From positions 1-27,801 of the forward strand of contig CAAGGT010000080.1 in assembly GCA_900769465.1 (NCBI GenBank): 27,801 bases of DNA, written 5' to 3'. The stretch's first letter is position 1. Each line of letters opens with the position of its first letter. The DNA is from Bacteroidaceae bacterium (lineage in GTDB: Bacteria; Bacteroidota; Bacteroidia; Bacteroidales; Bacteroidaceae). Positions 1-8,849 of this stretch are shown piece after piece. Position numbers and translations under genes: made by a program. The notes beneath the pieces were generated by a model, which saw only the letters and a list, made by a program, of their open reading frames with translations, had not been told where the DNA came from and made no database searches.

Positions 1-461
1 ATCTGTAGAATACCATAAAGGTATCAACTTGTCTAAAATTGTTTGTACTGGCCGGAATAAATATTTTCAAATTATTGACGGTTCGTTTTTCGTTCCTTAC
101 GCTTCCTGCTTCAAAAAAAATATGAAACAGGGTTGTACTGCTTGTCTGTAATGGAATGTTGTCAAGGATCTATCGCGCTTTGCGGCTGACGCGTTACCGC
201 GTTGATTGCCGAAAGCGAGTGCAAAGGTAAGGCAAGTTTTTGAATTGGCAAACATTTTGGAAAGAAAATTTAAAAATAATGCAAAATATTTTTCGCAGAG
301 CCTACTTCTTGTGTCATTTCTCATAAATTATGAACATTTATTATAAAATCAAGGGTAAAAAGCCATACTTTTAAAAAACCATAGAAGAGATAGGGGTTTG
401 CAAATTCAACACACAAAAAAAGCAGACAGAGAAAGAACATCCACTAAAAACATTGCTTTTG
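1..461. other. Left-edge intergenic DNA
   Basis: No open frame here looks like a real gene. The stretch holds a strong minus-strand promoter (separate entry). Left of it, in the direction it would transcribe, lies about 220 bases of mixed-composition DNA without a convincing frame. That could be the untranslated leader of something outside the window, for example a stable RNA operon. Bases 230-460 are A/T-rich and contain nothing else I recognise. Confidence 0.5.
222..252 (-). promoter_or_regulatory. Bacteroidetes-type promoter firing out of the left edge
   Basis: On the minus strand TTTG (252-249) is followed after 19 bases by TACCTTTG (229-222). This is the -33/-7 pair of the primary Bacteroidetes sigma factor at ideal spacing. 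It points away from dnaG toward a gene beyond base 1. The predicted product of at least 215 untranslated bases would be long for an mRNA leader in this group. Confidence 0.6.
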
Positions 462-493
462 TTTTGCGCAACGGGGAGTTTGCCGTATCTTTA
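462..493 (+). promoter_or_regulatory. dnaG promoter
   Basis: TTTTG at 462-466, 19 bases, then TATCTTTA at 486-493, a close match to the Bacteroidetes -33/-7 consensus. Transcription would begin near 500, only about 20 bases before the ATG at 518. This argues against the upstream in-frame ATG at 398, which lies before the promoter. Confidence 0.65.
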
Positions 494-517
494 CAATATA
501 ATTATATTGATAAGGTA

Positions 518-2551
518 ATGGCATATTCCGACACCCACAGATACAAGATAGACAGAGAAACAATCGAGCGCATCCTTGACAGTGCCAAAATCGAGGAGGT
601 GGTCGGAGACTTTGTAACACTCAAACGACGTGGTGTCAACCTCATTGGCCTTTGCCCTTTCCACAATGAAAAGACACCGTCGTTCACCGTTTCGCCGGCG
701 AAAAACCTGTGCAAGTGTTTCGGATGCGGCAAGGGCGGCAACCCTGTACACTTTATAATGGAACACGAGCAGTTGAGCTACTACGAAGCGCTCAGATGGC
801 TCGCAAAAAAATACCATATAGAGATCAAGGAACGCGAAATGACCGACGAGGAGAAGCGCGAGGAAAGCATACGCGAAAGTCTTTTTGTCATCAACCAATA
901 TGCGCTGCAACATTTTATCGACACGCTACACGACAGCGAGGAAGGGCAGGCTATTGGTTTGAACTATTTCCGTCATCGTGGACTACGCGACGAGACCATA
1001 AAGAAGTTCTGCCTGGGCTATTCACTTGAACGTCGCGACAGTTTTGCAAAGAAAGCGACAGCGGCAGGATACAATCCCGAACTTATAGCAAAGACAGGCA
1101 TCTGCTACAGCACCGACGACGGGCGCCTGCAGGACCGTTTCTGGGGGCGCGTGATATTCCCCGTCCATACCATCTCGGGCAAGATTGTCGCATTCGGAGG
1201 CCGCATATTACAGAACAACGCCAAAGCAGCAAAATACGTAAACTCGCCCGAGAGCGAGATATACCACAAGAGCGACCACCTGTATGGTCTCTATTTCTCA
1301 AAGCAGGCCATAATACAGAAGGACCATTGCATTCTTGTAGAAGGCTATCTTGACGTGATATCAATGCACCAGTCGGGGATACAGAACGTCGTTGCCTCGT
1401 CGGGAACATCGCTCACCACAGGGCAGATAAAGCTCATACACCGTTTCACAAAGAACATAACACTGCTCTATGACGGTGACAAGGCCGGCATAAAGGCATC
1501 AATCCGAGGCATTGATATGCTCCTGGAGGAAGACATGAATATCAACGTTGTCCTGCTACCCGAAGGAGAAGACCCCGACAGCTATGCACAGACACACTCC
1601 ACCGAGGAGGTTGAACAATACATAGAGAGGAACAAGGTCGATTTCATACGTTTCAAGACCAACCTGTTGCTTGACGAAGTGGGCGAAGACCCAATTCGCC
1701 GCGCAGGGCTGATTGGCGACGTTGTAAAGAGCATAGCAGTTGTGCCGAACGAGATACTGCGCAGCGAATACATAAAGAAATGCAGCGAAATGCTCAACAT
1801 CGGTGAACAGTTGCTTGTAAAAGAGGTTGCCAAATTAAGACGTCAGAAAGCCGAGGAGACATACAAAAAGCAGTCAAGCGCAGACAGCACCCCCGGCGAG
1901 GAGACCAACAGCACCGGCGAGACATCTGCCATCGACGAGTTCCAGCAAACCATAATCAGCAACTACAACAACCCGCTGCACAACAAAGAGAAAGCCATAA
2001 TACAGTTCCTGCTGAAAAACGGCAACAAGATTCTACAAGTGCCTGAAAACAAGAACTGCGGAACACCGGCATTTACCGAGAGCGTGAATTCACACCTCCA
2101 CTACTCATTCAGCGATGACGGCATAGAACTGTCCCATCCGCTCTATAAGAGAATCTTTGCCGAGGCCGGTGAACACGCCAACGACCCCGGGTTCAACCCC
2201 GAGAATCACTTTATGGCACACCCCGATGTTGAAATTTCCAAGCTGACAGCCGAGCTGTGTGGAGAGCGCTACCTTTTGAGCAAGACATTCACTGAACAGG
2301 CCGGCGACGAACGCAACGAACAGGCCGTTATGTTCGAGCAGACCACACGCATTGCAGTAGCATACAAGTTGAGCATTGTTGACGAAATGTTAAAAGAGAC
2401 CATGACACGCCTGAAAGATCCGGGCGTATTGGCAAACCCCGCAGCTTTGCAGGAAGCGATGGAAGATTTCAAATTCCTGAAAGAGACTCAAGGCGCACTC
2501 AACGATGTGTTGAAAAGCTATGGTTTCGGCAATGTTGCTTTAAATTCTTAA
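518..2551 (+). CDS. dnaG: DNA primase DnaG
   Basis: Synthesises the RNA primers for chromosomal replication at the fork, working with the DnaB helicase. From the ATG at 518 the protein has 677 residues, normal for the family. The N-terminal CHC2 zinc ribbon is intact (C46-P-F-H49, then C67-F-G-C70). The catalytic TOPRIM domain follows, with the EGYLD glutamate at about 275, DGDKAG from about 319, and DPDSY further on. The C-terminal helicase-binding part is poorly conserved, as usual, and contains a Ser/Thr/Glu-rich linker. An in-frame ATG at 398 would add 40 residues unlike DnaG, and the promoter sits between the two starts, so 518 is preferred. A stem-loop terminator follows the gene. Confidence 0.96.
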   Translation: MAYSDTHRYKIDRETIERILDSAKIEEVVGDFVTLKRRGVNLIGLCPFHNEKTPSFTVSPAKNLCKCFGCGKGGNPVHFIMEHEQLSYYEALRWLAKKYHIEIKEREMTDEEKREESIRESLFVINQYALQHFIDTLHDSEEGQAIGLNYFRHRGLRDETIKKFCLGYSLERRDSFAKKATAAGYNPELIAKTGICYSTDDGRLQDRFWGRVIFPVHTISGKIVAFGGRILQNNAKAAKYVNSPESEIYHKSDHLYGLYFSKQAIIQKDHCILVEGYLDVISMHQSGIQNVVASSGTSLTTGQIKLIHRFTKNITLLYDGDKAGIKASIRGIDMLLEEDMNINVVLLPEGEDPDSYAQTHSTEEVEQYIERNKVDFIRFKTNLLLDEVGEDPIRRAGLIGDVVKSIAVVPNEILRSEYIKKCSEMLNIGEQLLVKEVAKLRRQKAEETYKKQSSADSTPGEETNSTGETSAIDEFQQTIISNYNNPLHNKEKAIIQFLLKNGNKILQVPENKNCGTPAFTESVNSHLHYSFSDDGIELSHPLYKRIFAEAGEHANDPGFNPENHFMAHPDVEISKLTAELCGERYLLSKTFTEQAGDERNEQAVMFEQTTRIAVAYKLSIVDEMLKETMTRLKDPGVLANPAALQEAMEDFKFLKETQGALNDVLKSYGFGNVALNS

Positions 2552-2664
2552 GAAAGTGAAAGCTTGTGCAAACGAGTGGCTAGGAGCATGCAGCCAAGTT
2601 TTCCGATTTCACCTTTCCGTTTTCCGCTCGTTATGCGCGCACGCGTATATATAATAAGGTAAAT

Positions 2665-2708
2665 ACAAAAAACAGGTTGCTCCTTTCGGGGCAACCTGCC
2701 TTATTTTT
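2665..2708. terminator. Bidirectional terminator between dnaG and folE
   Basis: An 11-bp stem (2673-2683 with 2688-2698, one G-T pair, TTTC loop) has TTATTTTT after it on the plus strand and an A-run at 2666-2671 before it. It can therefore end transcription from dnaG rightward and from the folE operon leftward. The rest of 2552-2843 shows no gene, only a small stem near 2741-2752. Confidence 0.8.
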
Positions 2709-2843
2709 GCGCGGCAATGTCATTTCGACGATTGCAATGAGGTAAAACCTCTTCCTTAATTATATTTTGAGACTACTCACTTACGTTCGGAATGACAACA
2801 GTTTTACCTTCGGCTTTCACTTTTCAGTTTTCACCTTTCCGCT

Positions 2844-3422
2844 TCATCTGTCACGTAGCAGATTCATGAATTCCTCGCGTGTTTTTGCTTGGTTGAAAGC
2901 ACCGCAAAAATCGGATGTCGTGGTGATGGAGTTCTGTTTTTTCACGCCACGCATCTGCATACACATATGTTGGGCCTCTACAACAACCATGACACCAAGT
3001 GGATTGAGAGTCTTTTGGATGCACTCCTTAATTTGCAGTGTCAGTCTCTCCTGCACCTGCAGACGGCGCGAAAAGACCTCTACCACACGGGCAATCTTGC
3101 TCAAGCCGGTAATGTAGCCGTTGGGAATATAAGCCACATGAACCTTACCGAAGAAAGGCAGGATATGATGTTCGCACAATGAGTAGAAATCGATATCCTT
3201 GACAATAACCATCTGGCTATAGTCTTCCTTGAACATTGCCCCGCGCAAAATAGCCTCGGGATCCTCGCCGTAACCGGCAGTGGTATCAAGTATGGCACGT
3301 GCAACACGTTCGGGAGTCTTCAACAACCCCTCGCGACCGGTGTCTTCGCCAATAAGCTCCAATATTCCGGTACAGCACTCCTTCAGGCCTTCAATACGCT
3401 TTTCTCTATCTTCTCCACTCAT
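2844..3422 (-). CDS. folE: GTP cyclohydrolase I
   Basis: Converts GTP to 7,8-dihydroneopterin triphosphate, the first step of tetrahydrofolate synthesis, and possibly feeds queuosine precursor synthesis. The protein has 192 residues. The zinc ligands are present at the expected separation: C83 and H86 in CEHH, and C154 in QHMCMQMRG. LPFFGKVHVAYIP and the GLSKIARVVEVFSRR core are canonical. It is the last gene of a minus-strand operon, starting 6 bases after the SPOR gene stops. folK, a later step of the same pathway, lies about 11 kb away in this window on the other strand. Confidence 0.96.
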   Translation of the reverse strand: MSGEDREKRIEGLKECCTGILELIGEDTGREGLLKTPERVARAILDTTAGYGEDPEAILRGAMFKEDYSQMVIVKDIDFYSLCEHHILPFFGKVHVAYIPNGYITGLSKIARVVEVFSRRLQVQERLTLQIKECIQKTLNPLGVMVVVEAQHMCMQMRGVKKQNSITTTSDFCGAFNQAKTREEFMNLLRDR

Positions 3423-3428
3423 TTTCTA

Positions 3429-3875
3429 TCAATAAGGCAGGTTAATCAAACATTTCTTAACGGAGATCTCCTTGAACTTTTTTGTAGCCCTCAAACGGTA
3501 CATCAAGAGCTCGGCCTCCTCGCGTGTGCGGAAATCACCATACTCGCAAGTTCTGACAGGCGACTCAAAAACCACATACACCTCGGCTCCGGGATAATTG
3601 CCACGCATATATTCAGCCATTGCATTAGCTTCATCACGCGCCTGTCGTGAATTGTTTCCCGAATATACCAGAACCCTGTAGCCCTCGACCTGCTGCACCT
3701 CGCCGTTGGGATTTGCCATTGACCCCATAAGGCTGACAAGTTTGTCGGGCTGGGTTATGCGCACCTTACCCTCACCCAGAGCATAACTCTCGATTTCAGA
3801 GACAATATTGCTCTGTGCCCCGGCATAGAGGGCACAGAACAATATTGAAATAAGCATTGCTATGCGTTTCATCAT
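3429..3875 (-). CDS. Exported SPOR-domain protein
   Basis: A 148-residue protein with an N-terminal signal peptide (hydrophobic stretch about residues 5-18, cleavage probably after YAGA). The C-terminal half is SPOR-like: VEGYRVLVYSGNNS opens the first strand and the domain ends in an EEAELLMYRLR helix. SPOR domains bind denuded peptidoglycan, typically at division sites, so a periplasmic wall-binding role is likely; the exact job is unknown. Its start overlaps the tpiA stop by one base (TAATG), implying translational coupling. Placement between tpiA and folE is, from memory, conserved in Bacteroides. Confidence 0.85.
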   Translation of the reverse strand: MMKRIAMLISILFCALYAGAQSNIVSEIESYALGEGKVRITQPDKLVSLMGSMANPNGEVQQVEGYRVLVYSGNNSRQARDEANAMAEYMRGNYPGAEVYVVFESPVRTCEYGDFRTREEAELLMYRLRATKKFKEISVKKCLINLPY

Positions 3876-4633
3876 TACTTGAAAGCGTCGATGATACCCT
3901 TGAAATCAGCAACCTTGAGAGCAGCACCACCAATGAGACCACCGTCAACGTTAGGATTTGCAAAGAGTTCTTTTGCATTGCTTGGCTTGCAGCTACCACC
4001 ATAAAGGATTGATGTGTTCTCTGCAACCTCGTTGCCATACTTCTCGGCGATAGTTGAACGGATGTATGCGTGAATCTCCTCGGCCTGCTCGGGAGTAGCG
4101 GTCAAACCTGTACCGATAGCCCATACCGGCTCGTAAGCAAGGATAATCTTTGAGAAATCCTCGGCAGAGAGGTCATAGAGAGAACCTGCAAGCTGCTCGT
4201 AAACAACCTGGTTCTGGATACCCTGGTTACGCTCCTCGAGAACCTCACCGATGCAGAAGATTGGTGTAAGGCCATTAGCAAGGGCAAGCTGTACCTTCTC
4301 CTTGAGAATCTCAGCAGTCTCACCGTAATATGCGCGACGCTCAGAGTGGCCAAGGATTACATACTTTGCACCTGTTGATGCTACCATAGAGGCAGAAACC
4401 TCACCGGTATAAGCACCTGAAACCTTGTCGGCGCAGTTCTCGGCACCAACACCGATAACAGCCTCGTCCACGATAGGAGTTACCGAGGCAAGGTGAATGA
4501 ATGGAGTGCAGATTACTACATCACAATTTGGCTTGTCGGCTGCAAGAGCCTCGTTGAGTTCCTTTGCAAGTGCAATACCTTCCTGAAGATTCATGTTCAT
4601 CTTCCAGTTACCTGCAACAATGTTTTTTCTCAT
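3875..4633 (-). CDS. tpiA: Triosephosphate isomerase
   Basis: Interconverts dihydroxyacetone phosphate and glyceraldehyde 3-phosphate in glycolysis and gluconeogenesis. The 252-residue TIM barrel is full length. Catalytic residues are visible: N9 and K11 in AGNWKMN, H96 in ILGHSERR, and E168 in AYEPVWAIGTG. The mobile loop 6 reads AIGTGLTAT. The phosphate-binding YGGSCKPSN and GGLIGGAAL segments close the barrel. It follows the BT_3928-family gene by 25 bases and shares one base with the SPOR gene. Confidence 0.97.
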   Translation of the reverse strand: MRKNIVAGNWKMNMNLQEGIALAKELNEALAADKPNCDVVICTPFIHLASVTPIVDEAVIGVGAENCADKVSGAYTGEVSASMVASTGAKYVILGHSERRAYYGETAEILKEKVQLALANGLTPIFCIGEVLEERNQGIQNQVVYEQLAGSLYDLSAEDFSKIILAYEPVWAIGTGLTATPEQAEEIHAYIRSTIAEKYGNEVAENTSILYGGSCKPSNAKELFANPNVDGGLIGGAALKVADFKGIIDAFK

Positions 4634-4658
4634 TTTCTTAAAATTTTAAAGGTTTATA

Positions 4659-5999
4659 TTAAATCGTATCACTTGTTTTCTCTTCAAGAGCCTGTTCTTG
4701 AGCAGCTATCCGCGTAGCCCTCTTGCGCCTTCTGCGGCCTATTCCCACAAGAGAGGCATCAATAAGGAGCAATGCCCCCGCCCAGCCAAGCAGCACCGCC
4801 ACCCATAAATACAATGGTGGCACCCCCGCATTCCTGGATTCGACGGCATCAGCAAGCAGCAGCGAAGCATCACACTCATCAATGGCCGGGATATCGGCAG
4901 CCGCCCATTTGCCCACTACCACACCATCCTTTAACAGGAGAAGCCCGGGATTGGCATGAAGCATGGAGCGTAGCATGACCTGTTCACTCCAATAAAGCGG
5001 ATATTCGGCACCCGTACGTTTTCTCCACAGGAGAACATCATCGCCATAGGAAGATGAGGTAGCGTAGAAACGTATGCCGTTCGCCCTGCAATAGTCGTAC
5101 AGGTCGTTGATTCTGTCGACATGAGTGACCGATGCCATACGGACATCATCAATGGCAACAATGCACACAAACCCCGCATCGGCAAGCAATTCGTCGGCAA
5201 ACTCAATGTCTCTGTCCCAATCAAGGATAGAAAAGTTGCTTATCTCGGGCTCCGTACCGGGAGCTACAAGCACCTCGGTATAACCGTCCAGCTCCCATTC
5301 TCCACCCATTACAGTATCGGAATCCACGACAAAGGGTTCGCCATTGCCAGTCTCTTTATTATAATAGACCGCCTTATACTCATATTCATCTGGGACATAC
5401 TCAACCTTTGAACGTATATTGCCACCAACGGCATAGGGGCCGGAATCGAGCAACGGAAGATGCATGACCGCAAAGACCTGCATACTGAATATGTATGCCA
5501 AAGAAAACAGCACGAACACCCAACGCGTTTTCCTGCTCATTCGGCAAATGAACAAAGAGCGCCCCCAAAAGGCAACCACGGCAAACAGCAACAGGAGTAC
5601 ATTCTTTGCAAAAGTAGCCCCGTTGGACATTGTCACCGATTCACCAAAGCAGCCGCAGTCAGTCACAACACCGCTCACCCACACATACAACGACAATGGA
5701 GTAAACAGCAGCATTACAATGAGCGCCATAAATGTAACTGCGCCGCGATAGATACCCACAAACAGACAGATACCCAACAGGAACTCCGCAGCGGCCTGCA
5801 CCACAGAGAAGACCAACAGCCAATCATCGGAAATGCCGGACAGCGAAAAGGCCGCGACATACTCCTGCAGCTTATACACGCCACCCACGGGGTCGGTAGC
5901 CTTGAGAAAGCCCGACAACATCAACACCAACGACAGCACCCAACGGCATACATTGGCGAAGACGGCAAAAGCCCTGCTGTTATTGCTCGGCAACACCAT
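4659..5999 (-). CDS. BT_3928-family DoxX/MauE-like membrane protein
   Basis: A 446-residue membrane protein. Residues 1-180 form a DoxX/MauE-like four-helix bundle with a VTDCGCFG motif in the second loop, as in membrane proteins that handle thiol redox. A periplasmic thioredoxin-like segment follows at about 250-375 (ISNFSILDWDRD, LLLLKDGVVVGKWAA), with no CxxC motif. A further membrane helix near 400-425 leads to a basic and acidic cytoplasmic tail. The family name comes from the Bacteroides thetaiotaomicron gene next to tpiA. Its function is not established; quinone- or thiol-linked redox chemistry is an inference. Its start overlaps the DUF1599 gene by 20 bases. Confidence 0.82.
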   Translation of the reverse strand: MVLPSNNSRAFAVFANVCRWVLSLVLMLSGFLKATDPVGGVYKLQEYVAAFSLSGISDDWLLVFSVVQAAAEFLLGICLFVGIYRGAVTFMALIVMLLFTPLSLYVWVSGVVTDCGCFGESVTMSNGATFAKNVLLLLFAVVAFWGRSLFICRMSRKTRWVFVLFSLAYIFSMQVFAVMHLPLLDSGPYAVGGNIRSKVEYVPDEYEYKAVYYNKETGNGEPFVVDSDTVMGGEWELDGYTEVLVAPGTEPEISNFSILDWDRDIEFADELLADAGFVCIVAIDDVRMASVTHVDRINDLYDYCRANGIRFYATSSSYGDDVLLWRKRTGAEYPLYWSEQVMLRSMLHANPGLLLLKDGVVVGKWAAADIPAIDECDASLLLADAVESRNAGVPPLYLWVAVLLGWAGALLLIDASLVGIGRRRRKRATRIAAQEQALEEKTSDTI

Positions 6000-6528
6000 T
6001 CTTTATCAATGCAAAGACTGCATAGTTGATCATATCCATATAATTGGCATCGACACCCTCTGAAACCTTTGTCGCGCCACCAAGCACCTCAATCTGCTTT
6101 GTGCGCCATATCTTTGTGAGAATCAGGTCGGTGTACGATGTAACACGCATACCGCGCCACGCCTCGTTATAATCGTGGTTCTTCTTTTTCATCAGTTCAA
6201 GAGTCTCCTTTGCCTTGATATCATAAAGAGCCATGGCCTCATCGGGCGTAATGTCACAATCATCGGCAAAGCCCTTCTCGAGCTGAACCAGAGATATCAG
6301 ACCATAGTTGACAATTCCTATGAATTCGGACACTATACCCTCGCCTACCATATTCTCGGCACCGGTCTCAAGGTTGCGTATGCGCTTTGCCTTAATGAAA
6401 ATCTGGTCGGTCAGAGACTCGGGACGCATTATACGCCACGACGCGCCATAGTCATACAATTTCTTGCTGAACAACTCGCGGCACACCGCCAGTACTCTCT
6501 CAAACTCCTTGTTCGTGTTATTTGCCAT
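5980..6528 (-). CDS. DUF1599 family protein
   Basis: A 182-residue soluble protein of the Bacteroidetes DUF1599 family. It has two similar halves, each containing a K-K/L-x-Y/H-DYxxxWRxMR element: KLYDYGASWRIMRP near residue 23 and KNHDYNEAWRGMRV near 115. Each is followed by a TDxIxxKxxR/WR segment. This internal duplication suggests an all-helical nucleotide-binding fold, possibly of the MazG/dUTPase type, but no activity is assigned. It lies 13 bases after the glycosyltransferase and overlaps the next gene by 20 bases, in the middle of the minus-strand operon. Confidence 0.82.
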   Translation of the reverse strand: MANNTNKEFERVLAVCRELFSKKLYDYGASWRIMRPESLTDQIFIKAKRIRNLETGAENMVGEGIVSEFIGIVNYGLISLVQLEKGFADDCDITPDEAMALYDIKAKETLELMKKKNHDYNEAWRGMRVTSYTDLILTKIWRTKQIEVLGGATKVSEGVDANYMDMINYAVFALIKNGVAEQ

Positions 6529-6541
6529 CTTACAATCTGAT

Positions 6542-7279
6542 TTATTCTGACACAGGATATTTGCGGAACCAACTGCCCACCTTCAGCTTTATGACACCGA
6601 AGAAAGCCTCACTGAAGATTCCGCCACTCATTTTGGATGTTCCCAGCACTCTGTTCACAAAAATCACCGGAACCTCCTTTATCTTGAATCCACATTTGTG
6701 TGTGGTAAACTTCATCTCAATCTGGAACGCATAGCCCTTGAAACGGATATTGTCGAGGTCTATCGTCTGAAGCACCTTACGCTTGTAGCAATTGAAACCC
6801 GCCGTGGTGTCATACACCGGCAAACGTGTTATAAAGCGCACATACTTTGATGCGAAATAGGACATGAGGACACGCCCCATAGGCCAGTTCACGACATTGA
6901 CACCCGTCACGTAACGGCTGCCCACAGAAAGGTCATAGCCCTCGCCGGCACAAGCCTCATAGAGACGGGGGACATCCTTCGGGTCGTGTGAAAAGTCGGC
7001 ATCCATCTCAAAGATATATTCATAGCCCTTTTCAAGCGCCCACTTGAAACCTGCCACATAAGCCGTTCCAAGCCCCAGCTTCCCCGAGCGCTCCACGATA
7101 TGCACCCTGCCGGGATACTGCACCATCGCCTGTTTGACTATTGCCGCCGTACCATCGGGTGAGCCATCGTCGACAACAAGTACATCGAACCCGTGTTCAA
7201 GAGCCATCAGGGCATCTATCATACTCCCGATGTTCTCTTTCTCGTTATATGTCGGAATAATTATTACGCTGTCATTCAT
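6542..7279 (-). CDS. Polyprenol monophosphomannose synthase-like glycosyltransferase, family 2
   Basis: A GT-A-fold glycosyltransferase of 245 residues, resembling dolichol-phosphate mannose synthases that move a sugar from GDP-mannose to a polyprenyl phosphate at the inner membrane. Motifs: IIPTYNEKENIGS at the N terminus, VVDDGSPDGT, the metal-binding EMDADFSHDP, and GSRYVTG. There is no C-terminal membrane helix, as in the short Dpm1 type. The start chosen is the ATG at 7279; an in-frame GTG two codons earlier is less likely. It heads the minus-strand operon, with a promoter 30-60 bases upstream. Confidence 0.88.
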   Translation of the reverse strand: MNDSVIIIPTYNEKENIGSMIDALMALEHGFDVLVVDDGSPDGTAAIVKQAMVQYPGRVHIVERSGKLGLGTAYVAGFKWALEKGYEYIFEMDADFSHDPKDVPRLYEACAGEGYDLSVGSRYVTGVNVVNWPMGRVLMSYFASKYVRFITRLPVYDTTAGFNCYKRKVLQTIDLDNIRFKGYAFQIEMKFTTHKCGFKIKEVPVIFVNRVLGTSKMSGGIFSEAFFGVIKLKVGSWFRKYPVSE

Positions 7280-7307
7280 AATCACAAACCTGTCGTGCTA
7301 CAAGCTA

Positions 7308-7339
7308 CAAAGGTATACGAAATATGGAAAAAATTCAAA
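7308..7339 (-). promoter_or_regulatory. Promoter of the glycosyltransferase-to-folE operon
   Basis: On the minus strand TTTG (7339-7336), 20 bases, TACCTTTG (7315-7308). Spacing and sequence fit the Bacteroidetes consensus. The start would lie near 7301, about 22 bases before the ATG at 7279. It is divergent from the miaB promoter. Confidence 0.65.
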
Positions 7340-7394
7340 TCAAAGGTTAAAATAATATTTAAATTATATATAAAACGCGCACGGGGCGCCGTTT

Positions 7395-7428
7395 TTTGCT
7401 ATTGTTTCATTTTTTATCACTATCTTCG
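7395..7428 (+). promoter_or_regulatory. miaB promoter (probable)
   Basis: TTTG at 7395-7398 and TATCTTCG at 7421-7428, spacing 22, slightly long. The -7 box departs from consensus at one base. It lies 28 bases before the GTG start of miaB. Confidence 0.4.
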
Positions 7429-7455
7429 CACACGGTTCAAAAAAGATAAACTACA

Positions 7456-8784
7456 GTGAAAAACGACAAGAAACTATTCATTGAAACATATGGTTGCCAG
7501 ATGAACGTCGCCGACAGCGAGGTCATCGGTTCAATATTGGAGGTTGCCGGATACAGCGTCTGCGACAGCATTGACCAGGCCGACCTCATCCTCCTGAACA
7601 CCTGCTCCATACGCGACAATGCCGAACAGAAGATATACGGCCGCCTCGACCAGCTAAACGCAGCCCGTCGCGGCAAAAGCACTATGATTGGAGTTGTCGG
7701 CTGCATGGCCGAGCGCGTAAAGGAGGAACTCATAAAGAGCTACAAAGTGAACATCGTTGCAGGCCCCGACACATACCTGTCGCTCCCCGAACTCATTGCA
7801 CAGGCTGAGTTGGGACACCCCGCGATGAACATCGAGCTATCGACAACCGAGACCTACCGCGATGTCATCCCCATGCGTATCTGCAGCGGCAAGGTATCGG
7901 GTTACATCTCCATTATGCGAGGTTGCAACAATTTCTGCCACTACTGCGTGGTACCCTACACACGCGGACGCGAAAGAAGCCGCGACATACAGAGCATCAT
8001 AAACGAGGTCGACGACCTTGTTGCAAGAGGCTTCAAAGAAATCATACTGTTGGGACAGAATGTAAATTCCTACCATTTCATCGGAGAAAATGGCGAAGAC
8101 GTAACATTCCCTCAACTGCTGCGCCGCGTTGCACAGCACGCCCCACAGACACGCATACGCTTTACCACCTCGCATCCCAAGGACATGAGCGACGAGACAC
8201 TCCGCGTCATAGCCGAGGAGCCCAATGTGTGCAAGAGCATACACCTTCCCGTGCAGAGCGGAAGCAACACGATGCTCAAGGCCATGAACCGCAAATACAC
8301 ACGCGAATGGTATCTTGACCGCATTGAAGCAATACGCCGCATAGTACCCGACTGCGGACTCTCGACCGACATCATTGCAGGATTCTGCGGAGAGACCGAG
8401 GAGGACCACCGGCAGACCTTGTCACTGATGAGATATTGCTCATACGATGCCGCATTCATGTTCAAGTATTCAGAGCGCCCGGGCACATTCGCCAGCCGCC
8501 ATATGAAGGACGACATCGAGGACAGCGAGAAGGTACGCCGACTGAACGAAATAATCGCGTTGCAGCAGGAATGCTCGGCCGACAACAACCGCAAATGTAT
8601 AGGAAACACCTACGAAGTGCTTATTGAAGGCATATCGAAGCGCTCCAAAGAGCAGTTCTACGGCAGGACCGAACAGAACCGCACCGCAGTGTTCGACAGA
8701 AAAGGTTACAAGATAGGAGATTTCGTAAAAGTAAAGATAAACGGCTCTACAGCCGCCACGCTGCTGGGAGAGATAATAGACTGA
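7456..8784 (+). CDS. miaB: tRNA-2-methylthio-N6-dimethylallyladenosine synthase MiaB
   Basis: A radical-SAM methylthiotransferase that adds the 2-methylthio group to i6A37 of tRNAs reading UNN codons. The 442 residues carry the UPF0004 domain with three cluster cysteines (C14 in YGCQMN, C50 in NTCSIRDNA, C83 in GCMAER). The radical-SAM CxxxCxxC follows at C157/C161/C164 (RGCNNFCHYC). A TRAM domain lies in the last 65 residues. The start codon is GTG: an in-frame TAA lies three codons upstream, and the first ATG would remove C14. The stop codon is inside a perfect palindrome that ends the transcript. Confidence 0.95.
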   Translation: MKNDKKLFIETYGCQMNVADSEVIGSILEVAGYSVCDSIDQADLILLNTCSIRDNAEQKIYGRLDQLNAARRGKSTMIGVVGCMAERVKEELIKSYKVNIVAGPDTYLSLPELIAQAELGHPAMNIELSTTETYRDVIPMRICSGKVSGYISIMRGCNNFCHYCVVPYTRGRERSRDIQSIINEVDDLVARGFKEIILLGQNVNSYHFIGENGEDVTFPQLLRRVAQHAPQTRIRFTTSHPKDMSDETLRVIAEEPNVCKSIHLPVQSGSNTMLKAMNRKYTREWYLDRIEAIRRIVPDCGLSTDIIAGFCGETEEDHRQTLSLMRYCSYDAAFMFKYSERPGTFASRHMKDDIEDSEKVRRLNEIIALQQECSADNNRKCIGNTYEVLIEGISKRSKEQFYGRTEQNRTAVFDRKGYKIGDFVKVKINGSTAATLLGEIID

Positions 8785-8827
8785 AAACGAAATGGGCAAC
8801 GCCGCGGCGTTGCCCATTTCGTTTTCA
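8782..8827. terminator. Perfect 46-bp palindrome, bidirectional terminator
   Basis: Bases 8782-8804 are exactly complementary to 8827-8805, with no spacer. The arms begin TGAAAACGAAATGGGC and end in TTTTCA, so each strand has a G/C stem followed by T. It lies between convergent miaB (+) and the PspC gene (-) and includes the miaB stop codon TGA. Confidence 0.8.
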
Positions 8828-8849
8828 TATATCCAGTCCCGAGCCTATA

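Noticed and set aside
398..517. N-terminal extension of DnaG from an upstream ATG
   Set aside because: A consensus promoter lies at 462-493, between the two candidate starts, and the added 40 residues do not resemble primase sequence.
5460..6029. A 189-codon plus-strand open frame opposite the BT_3928-family gene
   Set aside because: Its product is rich in His, Gln and Lys with no domain, and it mirrors a well-supported minus-strand membrane protein.
7837..8409. A 190-codon minus-strand frame opposite miaB
   Set aside because: It shadows an intact MiaB gene with all cluster cysteines; no promoter and no recognisable protein.
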